24,777 nucleotides of DNA from Dissophora ornata (Eukaryota; Mortierellomycota; Mortierellomycetes; Mortierellales; Mortierellaceae): assembly GCA_025201705.1 (NCBI GenBank), contig MU616935.1, positions 6,341 to 31,117 of the forward strand, read 5' to 3'. Positions 17,454 to 24,777 of the stretch are shown piece by piece (position 1 is the stretch's first letter; each line of letters opens with the position of its first letter). The position numbers were made by a program, and so were the translations under genes. A model generated the notes under the pieces. The model ran no database searches. It was not told the origin of the DNA and saw only the letters and a list, made by a program, of their open reading frames with translations.

Positions 17454-20150
17454 TGTGTGTGTGTGTGTGGCACGTCGCATGTGCAGGACAATAGTGGATA
17501 TCATCTAACCTTTGCTTGTTCCGTCAGCACGAGTATTTGGCTGAGATTGACTGCTTTATCAAGAAGTGTTAGCATACATACAATATTTTAACACAAATGC
17601 ATCCAAGTGTACCTGACCCAGCTTACTTTATCGCCTGATATCCCTCAAGCGTGAGCCCAGAGAAGAAGCGAGGGAACGAAGTTGGGATCGGATATTTGAG
17701 CGGAGTCAGTGTTCTAATGTTGTTGGTCATAGAGTGAGTATTGGCAAGAGTCATACAGTTCGCGAGATAATAAGGACTGAAGCCGACACCTTACTTTGAG
17801 TCGCCCAGTGACTTTCCGATCGGCAGTGTGTCCAACATCTCATCCACAAGCTCTCGTGGTGTTCTTTGTGTTCTATTGAGTAAGCGGTCAGATCGGTGGC
17901 ATAAACCTGAATAAATCAAGCGCTGGCAATTATGACATACCCAACAGCATATTTCGCAAACTGATCTGCCTCGAGTCCACGCAAAACCACTGATTGCGAG
18001 AAGACCTGGTCATCCTAGTTTAGGTATAGGAGTCAGCACACAGCGGATAAAAATCATTTCATCCATCATACATCCAGGATAGACCTTCTGAGAAGTTCAA
18101 TAACCATAAAAGTCCTTCAGCACTTACAATGTCTTCTTTTCGTGTGGAAAGGTCCAGGAGAGGAGAGTGTGGGCCTGTCAGTTGAGGTAACGCTTTGGTG
18201 CCGAATGGAAACGGCAGACCCACTGATAGAGCACCAACGGTTGTGATATTTCTCCAGTTCAGAGATCCGATCATATCTGACATCAGGACGGGGTTACGGC
18301 GCAATCTAGGATGGGTTTTATCAGGCTTTAGTATCAGGACAAAAATGTTACCCCAAATTTAATTCTAATACTGACTCTTACCTGCAGGGCAGCAGTGCAG
18401 AGTCTATACCCGCCGAGATGAAAGCGCTAGTATGGTAGCGGCTGGAAGGCTGCAATTGGAGTTAGACGGATATCTTTTAAGGAAGTCAGAGGGACTTAAA
18501 ACATCGGAGGACGAACTTACGTCGAGTCTGAGATTTCTAGACCAACCCTGGGGTGAGAGCATGGATCGTGTCGGCGCGCAGACGGGAACATAAAGAGACG
18601 ACAGTCTGGAGAGGTTTGTCATGGTGAGAGTTTCGTTGACGGCGGATATTTGCCTCTCTCTCTAAGCCGAGCAGCGCAAATGTTAATCTCAGGAATTGTA
18701 CACGGAGTATGTCAACTGTGATTTTAGTAGCAACCTAAACTCACCATCGTGGCGCGTTTTGCCATGTTGTCATCACTAAGGCCATAGGTAACCACTGTCG
18801 CTTTTGGAAAGTCTTCACGCAGTTGCTCAAGATAGCTAGAGGCAAATCCTCCCCAGCCATCTAGCACATCCGCCAGAACTTGAAACCCCTGTGAGAAGAT
18901 GGGCTATTTTAGATCAGCGAGAGGTTCTTCCACAAGGCGAGTGACCAACATCGCGTGTTGATATTTTACTTGCCTGGAGTTGATCGCATCCTTCCGCCAA
19001 AAGCCGAAAGTTTTCGTCGTAGGTGTCCTTCTCCTGTATTAGGGATCAGGCACAGTCAGTTTTCAGCGTAGCATAGTTTTGCCTGGATTGGATTGAAGAC
19101 AGATACATACCTTCTCCGTCTCAATGAAGGCAGCACGGCCGTAAGAAAACACGTCAAAGGGCATAAATTCACTGTCCAGCTGGTACCCACTCGCGGTCAC
19201 CATAGATTTCGGGTGAAAGTACACGCGGTTAAAATCGGACCAAGTCCTAACTCCATTCATGTTCACATCATCCTCTCCGTCCTCGGTGGCTAACTATGAT
19301 GTAAAAAATTGCGAACAATGTCAGATCTTCCAACAAGACAGGTTGTCAGACAACAATTTACAATTTGCTCCGCATAGCATGATACTCACACCCATTTCTT
19401 CTTCCTCCAGGTGCTTTTGATATGCCGATCTGGAGTACTCCTGCTCTTGAAAAGTCTCCATTTTCGACGGATCCCTATATTGCGAAGAAATTAGATCAGT
19501 CATGTCGGTCAGGGCCACATTAGGTAAATTCGGGACAGTCGATAGAGTAGTAGAAAGACAGCTGCTCGCGTCGTACCACGAAAGGTCATAATGCTCTTGA
19601 AGTTGATTTTGAGTGGGCTCGGATTCGTACAGCTTGTATTTGTTGATCGATCCGAATCCGCCTGGAAAATGTGTCCACGTTGTGATAAGTGACCATACAT
19701 CAAAGATTGATTCACACCATGGATGAGTTGACTGAGAGATCGTTTACCTTTCAGATCAAAGATCAACGCCCTGGGTGTATATGTGTCAACTCCCTGGGAT
19801 GCAAATATTTGGAGCATCATTAACTGGCATGGTCAAGTTGCGTGGCAGTTTCGACTGAGATTGACAAGGTCTCGAGCGTACCTTGCTTGTAACTCCAACC
19901 CGGTACAGACAGTCATGGTTGACGAGCTCTTGAGCCGGCTCCTCATCCTCAGCTGGCTGCTGATAGTTAAAATGGGCCTCCTGCAGGTGTTCGTGCAAGA
20001 TTTAAGTAAATGTTTCATGAACAACGACACGGTCGGCAAGACCTTGCTCTGCACGTAAAAAATAGAAGGGTTATCTACCTGAGTGTTCCAGAAGTGGGTT
20101 CCGACAAAGTTGGCAAAGTGCCCAAACTGCAAGGTGACAATCTCATGCAT
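17128..20150 (-). CDS. DML1: Dml1/Misato, tubulin-like mitochondrial inheritance protein
   Basis: Sixteen exons (minus): 20150-20079, 19980-19882, 19793-19748, 19661-19577, 19474-19390, 19293-19111, 19033-18974, 18888-18745, 18661-18521, 18449-18382, 18305-18128, 18014-17941, 17872-17795, 17713-17627, 17550-17510, 17330-17128; 547 aa, all phases close. It opens MHEIVTLQFGHFANFVGTHF, the Misato segment. Further matches: YTPRALIFDLKGGFGS, TWSDFNRVYFHPKS, CDQLQGFQVLADVLDGWGGF, LSSLYVPVCAP, NITTVGALSVGLPFPFG, LKYPIPTSFPRFF. Family role: mitochondrial distribution, morphology and mtDNA inheritance (yeast Dml1, fly Misato). Intron 7 uses a GC donor (CAG/GCAAGT). The last intron holds a GA/GT microsatellite. 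Exon 15 has a tandem AAGCAG acceptor; the second AG was used, and the first would add one residue. It diverges from the BLOC-1-like gene over 127 bp. Confidence 0.9.
17383..17469 (+). repeat. Compound (GA)n(GT)n microsatellite in the last DML1 intron
   Basis: About 34 GA units with one GATA interruption near 17393, then about nine GT units. Read on the DML1 coding strand it is (AC)n(TC)n and sits between the donor at 17509 and the acceptor at 17331, followed by more CT/TTTTC sequence. It makes up about half of the 179-nt intron. Confidence 0.95.
18889..18973 (-). other. Non-canonical GC-AG intron in DML1
   Basis: The exon ends CTCCAG and the intron begins GCAAGT, ending TCTCACAG. No GT donor nearby restores the conserved GCDQLQGFQVL reading in phase 0. 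The rest of the donor matches the U1 consensus well, as is usual for GC donors. Confidence 0.75.
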
Positions 20151-20277
20151 GGCAATTAGTCTTTGTCTGTGTAGAAAGAACAATGACAAAAAGCCCGATC
20201 AAAAGAATACAAGAGAAGGAATGGAAAAGGTCACATCTCCATTCTCTTTTTTTTTAATGCAATCGAAAGACGGGACC
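20151..20277. promoter_or_regulatory. Divergent promoter, DML1 / BLOC-1-like gene
   Basis: Only 127 bp separate the two start codons, including an A-rich stretch near 20180-20230 and a T9 run near 20250. In-frame ATGs at 20221 and 20257 mean part may be coding for the plus gene. No TATA box seen. Confidence 0.4.
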
Positions 20278-21187
20278 ATGAGTAGCACAGAGAGCAAAGT
20301 GAACAGCAAGGAGCCATCGCCATCACCTGCACTAGACAATGAAGGGCTATTAGACAATAATAGTCAGCTCCATTCACAAGAGGCCAGCCAGGGCGAAGGC
20401 GAAAGCAATGAGCCCCAGAGCACCATGCGCGCAATATCCATAGAGTTGGCCCAAGAATTCGGCATAGAATCTCTTTCAACTGTAGCGGTAAGAGCAACTC
20501 CTGCGTTCAAACTGGAGGGCTGTCGCGACTACGAGAGCCATTAATTGTCCTTGCTGACGATGTGTCAATGTTGAACTACTCAAAGGTCAAGGAAGCACAG
20601 GGCCAGATCCAGACAGTGGCGCTTCAAATGGATGGCGTTCGCACACAGCTGGGACAGGTACTACTATTCAGTGACAGTTTGCCACGTGGGAATCTCGACG
20701 CGAAAATACGCGCTAAACCTGCATTCTCCTTGAACTTCTCAGATCGAAGATCAAGCACGAGGGTTAAACCAGCAGACAAAGGCACTCATTGAAAGCGCAC
20801 AAGCACTGGACCAAATGTATGGACAGATCGATAAATTGGCGGTATGTGATGCTCAAGCAACAGTAGTATCACCGCTTCTGTCAAGTGGAGGACAATTCTC
20901 AACATCCAAAGTCATCTGCAAACCGCCCCACTGCTATAGATCTTGGTGGACACTGTTGCAGCCTCTGTTCGAGACGTCAACGGGGAGATGGAGCAAGCTG
21001 AGCGTGAGCTGACATCAACTGCTCTCCAGCCACTCCAGGCTGTTCTTGAGTCGCTCAAAATGGTATGAATTATGGTGCACTAGGAGTCTACATGTATAAA
21101 TCGCTGTTTTCGCGCCTGACTCTTCCAAACTCACCTTCTCTCATATATTTTTATCGCAATTAGGGACCCAAGGGCTTCAAACCGTGA
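20278..21187 (+). CDS. Small coiled-coil protein, BLOC-1 subunit 4 (cappuccino)-like
   Basis: Exons 20278-20487, 20586-20657, 20743-20841, 20940-21062, 21164-21187; 175 aa, all junctions phase 0. The N-terminal 55 residues are polar and Ser/Glu-rich. From about residue 71 the chain is helical with heptads: VKEAQGQIQTVALQMDGV, LNQQTKALIESAQALDQ, MYGQIDKLAILVDTVAASV, EMEQAERELTSTALQPL, then GPKGFKP and stop. The run (I/M)Y-x-x-IDKL followed by x-E-Q-x-x-x-AERELxxx resembles the C-terminal half of BLOC1S4, part of BLOC-1 (or the fungal BLOC-1/BORC-like complexes) acting in endosome and lysosome/vacuole traffic. Coiled coils resemble each other easily, so this is tentative. Uncertain: the start (ATGs at 20221, 20257 and 20278 share one frame) and the exon 2 acceptor, since a CCATTAATT-side acceptor near 20537 also keeps frame. 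Confidence 0.6.
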
Positions 21188-21250
21188 TCGTCTCGTTCGT
21201 TTTAAACTTTTTAATCGTCTGAACACTCTACACTATGCTGTAATAAATGA

Positions 21251-21258
21251 TCACGTGA
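21251..21258. promoter_or_regulatory. Palindromic E-box TCACGTGA upstream of the UNC-45 gene
   Basis: Perfect 8-bp palindrome containing CACGTG, in the 137-bp gap between the BLOC-1-like stop and the UNC-45 ATG. Such sites bind bHLH factors (Cbf1/USF type). No heat-shock element was found in this gap. Confidence 0.4.
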
Positions 21259-21324
21259 ACAATCGCGACTTCTACTTTTGCATGTCTCCTTTGAATTGCG
21301 AAATGTGATCTCCATCCACTCATC

Positions 21325-23745
21325 ATGTCGAATCACAACGAACCTCAAGAAAAGGTCAAAGAGCTCCTCCAAGCACTCGGTACAGCACAAGATATCCAAC
21401 CTACAGTGATCTCGGACCTCTCGTCAGCACTCCTTGCATCTCTCGCTAGCGCGAATACTGAAGACAGCAAAGCCCTTGTCAGGACACAGCAACATGAGTT
21501 TCTCGATTACTGTGCAGCCATTCTGGCAAAACCTCCGTTATCCGAGGAATCCCCGTCCGAGGTGGGCGACCCAGTTGTCGAAACTCAAGGCGTGATTCTC
21601 AAATCTCTTCTTCGCATGGTGATGAACGACGTGCCCTTTGTGGACGCGCTCTTTGACAGCAACATTTATTCCAGCATTTTACGCCTTCCCGGCCTTGCCG
21701 CAACATCAGCCACGGCCATTAAAATCAACAAAAGCGCCCCGCCCACGGCTGGGGCAGACGCTAAATCACCACCGGCGACCAAGAGCAACAAAGTGACGCG
21801 TCCTGAAGATCTGAAACCCATGGTTGCCATCCTCCTCGCCAAAGCATTCGAAACAGCCTCCAACAAAGATCACGTCAGGGACATAGGCACAGAGATTGTT
21901 CTGGCGGACATTGGATCGGACAAGGTCAAGACTCGCGCTACGGGATATCAAGCACTGGCGTTGATTGTCCAGGCGGATATGACGATCGGTTCCGGGATTC
22001 TGAATAAGGAAGGCCTGCTTGTGGAATTGATGGACAGCATCGAGCTGGAGCCCGAAAGTATCCAAATCATTTTGACTGAAACCCTATCCATGGCCTGTGC
22101 TGATGCCAAGACAAGGACAGCGATCGGGCTGCACTGTTCAGAATTTTTAAAGTCGATCGTGCTTCGGGGTGCTACCAAGAACCAGCATCTGAAAGGTGCA
22201 GCGGCTGTCGCTCTGACCAAGATCTCCTTAGCAGAGTCGCGAAAAGACCCTTCAGTAGGGCTGAATGGCGTTGAGGACACATCTCAAGGTCCATCTAAGA
22301 AAGCATCGGAAAGTAGCGCGGATGAGGAGGCTCAGCTTGCGAAGCTATTTTCTGCACTCCTCAAGGACGACAAGAACGACAATCATAGCGGGATCCAGCT
22401 CAACGCTGTGGAGGGACTGGCGTATGCCAGCATTCAGCCTGCAGTGAAGCATCTCATAATCTCGGATAAAGCCTTGATTCTGTCGCTCTTACAACTCGGT
22501 GAGGAGACCAAGAGCAACCCTCTCAAGTACGGGCTGATCATAATTTTCAACAACCTTACGGCATTCAGGAAACGGCTCAGTCCGGAGCAGGAGCAGATGC
22601 TCAAGTTGAAGAAAATGGCGGGCACCCTCCCCAAGAGTGATTCCCGGCGTCTACAAAATCTGGATGATGACGACCCACTGGACAGCGAGGCAGTTGTCAG
22701 TCAGCGCAACGTAACGTTGATCAAGCTGGGAATCATGCCTGCACTACATGCTATTGGTCACCAGGCTTCGGAAAACGTCCGGCAGAGTTTAGCGCAAGTG
22801 CTCAGGAATCTTATCACTCCAACAGAGACGCGTGGACTGCTTGTGCAACAGGGCGTAGTCCGGCTTTTGATGCCAATGGCTCTGCAGCAAGCGCAGCAGC
22901 AGCAGCCCACATCAGAGTCGACCAAGACTGCAGCAACGCAAGCCCTCGCTAAGCTATCGATAACACTGGATCCACGCCTGACGTTCAAGAACCAGCGGAT
23001 ACCGGAGCTGGTCAAACCATTGATCTGGCTGCTGGAAAGCACGGATCAACTCTGCCAGTTTGAAAGTCTGATGGCGTTGACAAATCTCGGCTCCATGGGC
23101 GATGTCCAAGTACTGGGTCTTATTGTCCAGGAGGGAGGGGTCGAAAAAATGGAGAATTTGCAGTTCTCGGAGCATAATTTGGTCCGCCGCGCAGCAACGG
23201 AGGCTCTGTGCAACATGATCTTCTTCGAGCCTGTCTTCGAGCTGTACAGCGATCCCGAGAAAAGCAAGAACAAGATTCATCTGATGCTTGCACTGTGCGA
23301 TGCGGACGACTTTATGACAAGAAGAGCGGCTTCGGGCGCGCTGGCGGTGCTATCTACAAGTCTAGATGTGTGTAATATGATCATGGGACAGGAGCGCGGG
23401 CTGGAAATCCTCACAGGTCTTATCACTCTCGGTGTGCCTGCATCGAAGGCGGATGCTGAAGAAGTTGAGGCCAAGGCGATTGAAGATGTGATGTCGGACC
23501 AGGAGACGGTTGTAGACCATGCAGTGGCAATGGGTCGAATGGACGAGTTACGTCACCGTGGGGCGGAGTGCTTCAAGAACCTGGTGACCATTGGCGGCAA
23601 GGAGATCAGTCAAAAGATAGCAGCCCGAGGAGGAATCCAGCAGCTAGCCAACTTGATCCAAACGAGCGGCAGCGAGGCTGTGCAATACTGTGCCATGGAG
23701 GCGCTCAAAGGCATGTCAGAGCAAGGGATCAAGATGACAGCATAA
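21325..23745 (+). CDS. UNC45: UNC-45/Cro1/She4 family myosin chaperone (armadillo repeats)
   Basis: 806 aa, single exon, ATG at 21325 (MSNHNEPQEKVKELLQ). The protein is an all-helical armadillo-like solenoid throughout. Family marks: a central segment with YGLIIIFNNLTAFRKRLSPE, and a C-terminal UCS part with MALTNLGSMGDVQVLGLIV, HNLVRRAATEALCNMIF, LALCDADDFMTRRAASGALA, LRHRGAECFKNLV, and repeat-like ARGGIQQLANLIQ near the end. UNC-45 proteins help myosin heads fold and bind them in the cytosol, often with Hsp90. The animal-type N-terminal TPR domain is not seen, in keeping with fungal She4, Cro1 and Rng3. Intronless, unlike most neighbours. The stop codon region overlaps an AATAAA-type signal. 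Confidence 0.9.
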   Translation: MSNHNEPQEKVKELLQALGTAQDIQPTVISDLSSALLASLASANTEDSKALVRTQQHEFLDYCAAILAKPPLSEESPSEVGDPVVETQGVILKSLLRMVMNDVPFVDALFDSNIYSSILRLPGLAATSATAIKINKSAPPTAGADAKSPPATKSNKVTRPEDLKPMVAILLAKAFETASNKDHVRDIGTEIVLADIGSDKVKTRATGYQALALIVQADMTIGSGILNKEGLLVELMDSIELEPESIQIILTETLSMACADAKTRTAIGLHCSEFLKSIVLRGATKNQHLKGAAAVALTKISLAESRKDPSVGLNGVEDTSQGPSKKASESSADEEAQLAKLFSALLKDDKNDNHSGIQLNAVEGLAYASIQPAVKHLIISDKALILSLLQLGEETKSNPLKYGLIIIFNNLTAFRKRLSPEQEQMLKLKKMAGTLPKSDSRRLQNLDDDDPLDSEAVVSQRNVTLIKLGIMPALHAIGHQASENVRQSLAQVLRNLITPTETRGLLVQQGVVRLLMPMALQQAQQQQPTSESTKTAATQALAKLSITLDPRLTFKNQRIPELVKPLIWLLESTDQLCQFESLMALTNLGSMGDVQVLGLIVQEGGVEKMENLQFSEHNLVRRAATEALCNMIFFEPVFELYSDPEKSKNKIHLMLALCDADDFMTRRAASGALAVLSTSLDVCNMIMGQERGLEILTGLITLGVPASKADAEEVEAKAIEDVMSDQETVVDHAVAMGRMDELRHRGAECFKNLVTIGGKEISQKIAARGGIQQLANLIQTSGSEAVQYCAMEALKGMSEQGIKMTA

Positions 23746-24225
23746 ATAAATAGCCTGATTGGCCCAATTTTTTAGTGGGAAGGGGCAATGGGCAAGTGCT
23801 AAGATTTTTTTTTATTCCTTTCGAGTCGCTACTTAGCTCTGGTTCATTGGCATGTTCCTGGCTGTCCAGGGCACGGGTATTTGGTCGGTTATGGGTGAGG
23901 CTGGCCTGGTTCAGTACTCGCCCTGGTCTTTTTCCCTGGATAGAGTGAGAGTCTGGGTCGGTGGTCTCAATGTGGTGGGGTGTGCGTCGGGGGGAGGGAG
24001 AGATAGTTGTGGCAGCGGAAATAGCCAATAACACGGATCAGGTGCTGAACATGTTGCTGTGGAGTGCGATATCGAATTGGGGATCGCTGTCGCGACCGGC
24101 ATCACAGGTTGAGGACGAGGCAGAAACAGCTGGGGTAGATACACTACGTGTCTTAGAAGACCATTAACGCCGGTCATGGCAGTGATGTGCCCTGTTGGCC
24201 ACACGGAGTGTTGTGCTTGCTGCAG
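23746..24225. other. 3' flank of UNC-45 gene, no recognisable gene
   Basis: AATAAA at 23745-23750 and a T-rich run at about 23805-23815 fit transcript ending. The remainder has short open frames on both strands, G-rich on plus (ggggggagggagag near 23990), with no recognisable protein. Confidence 0.4.
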
Positions 24226-24450
24226 GGCCGTCTATTCAACTGCTCGGACTACTCGATCTGTAGTTTCCGGAAGTATCACCTCACCGATATCGACACGTGC
24301 GCTCGGTACGCTATCGAACGTGCGCATGGTGGAGTGCAGGTACCGCCGGACGGCGTCGAGCATGACATCGCACCGCCAAATGTGTTTTTGAAACTTGCAG
24401 CGGAGTTGATGGGCATGAGTATCAAGGCTGCGTTGACTACGAAACCATGA
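24226..24450 (+). other. Exon-like open stretch, unidentified
   Basis: A good acceptor-like sequence (ttgtgcttgctgcag, ending at 24225) precedes an open frame of 74 codons starting GRLFNCSDYSICSF and ending AALTTKP before a TGA. Composition looks protein-like (balanced, with HLTDIDTCARYAIERAHGG and PNVFLKLAAELMG). It has no ATG, no identified upstream exon, and I do not recognise the family. It could be the last exon of a small gene, a gene remnant, or chance. Confidence 0.2.
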
Positions 24451-24777
24451 CACGCAATGCAGCGCAGATATTAAAGGCAACTGAGAAAGTGACAATGACA
24501 GAGTTACTGGGACCACAAAACAAAAAAGCGTTGGTCCCTTCAGAATTACTGGACCTTACAAAAAAAAAAAAAAAGAATCAAGCGCATCAAATTATCAGAC
24601 GCTCCAGCGTCCTGTCATTGAAGACAGGCAAATGACAGAAATTATTATCTTCATTTTTTCCTTTGTGAATATCAAGTCTATATGATTCCTGTCTTCTCGA
24701 AAGAAGAGAGGGTTGGCTTGCCGTCAGTCAGCTTCTCTTCCCACGAAAGGAAGATGGGCTGTGCAGAACACACCGCG
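24451..24777. other. Window end, no recognisable gene
   Basis: Contains an A14 run at about 24560-24573 and overlapping short inverted repeats near 24611-24638. No coding region supported; the next gene presumably lies beyond the window. Confidence 0.4.

Noticed and set aside
19783..20058. Plus-strand ORF opposite DML1 exons 2-3
   Set aside because: Conserved Misato segments lie on the minus strand with matching splice phases.
21188..21324. Heat-shock element expected before an Hsp90 co-chaperone gene
   Set aside because: No run of alternating GAA/TTC units with proper spacing was found.
1..24777. tRNA, rRNA, CRISPR array, transposon or viral insertion
   Set aside because: No cloverleaf-like fold, direct-repeat/spacer array, terminal repeats, integrase, transposase, reverse transcriptase or capsid-like protein was recognised on either strand by eye.

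Overview
This is nuclear DNA of a filamentous fungus. The genes carry short spliceosomal introns, mostly 75-125 nt, with GTAAGT/GTATGT-like donors, CTAAC/CTGAC-like branch sites and TAG/CAG acceptors. Intergenic gaps are short, promoters are CT-rich, and genes lie on both strands with no operon logic. A convincing Integrator subunit 9 gene, a complex usually missing from Ascomycota and Basidiomycota, points to an early-diverging lineage. Mucoromycota, possibly Mortierella-like, is my inference.

Layout, left to right. (1) 85-2199, minus: five-exon linker-histone (H1/H15) protein with a very acidic N-terminal half and a Lys/Ala/Ser tail; it looks like two or three unrelated ORFs until spliced. 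(2) 3024-3768, plus: AIG2-like gamma-glutamylcyclotransferase, three exons. (3) 3826-6610, minus: INTS9, eight exons. (4) 6850-7482, plus: small two-helix membrane protein resembling Apq12. (5) 8134-10189, plus: large Ser-rich RING-H2 protein with an N-myristoylation motif. (6) 10351-10966, minus: second AIG2-like paralogue. (7) 11403-14283, minus: mitochondrial elongation factor G2 (ribosome recycling). (8) 14526-17073, plus: FEN1/XPG-superfamily nuclease with a long spacer. (9) 17128-20150, minus: Dml1/Misato, 16 exons, one GC-AG intron, and a GA/GT microsatellite in its last intron. (10) 20278-21187, plus: small coiled-coil protein resembling BLOC-1 subunit 4 (cappuccino). (11) 21325-23745, plus: UNC-45/She4 myosin chaperone, intronless. 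The last kilobase holds no gene I can name, only one exon-like open stretch.

The genes are unrelated housekeeping functions (chromatin, snRNA processing, mitochondrial translation and inheritance, DNA repair, myosin folding, endomembrane traffic), not a pathway. Three gene pairs share divergent promoters of about 130-240 bp, and two pairs converge with under 60 bp between stop codons. I see no mobile element, CRISPR array, rRNA or tRNA. All exon joins were worked out by hand from splice signals, reading phase and family resemblance; none was checked against RNA or a database.
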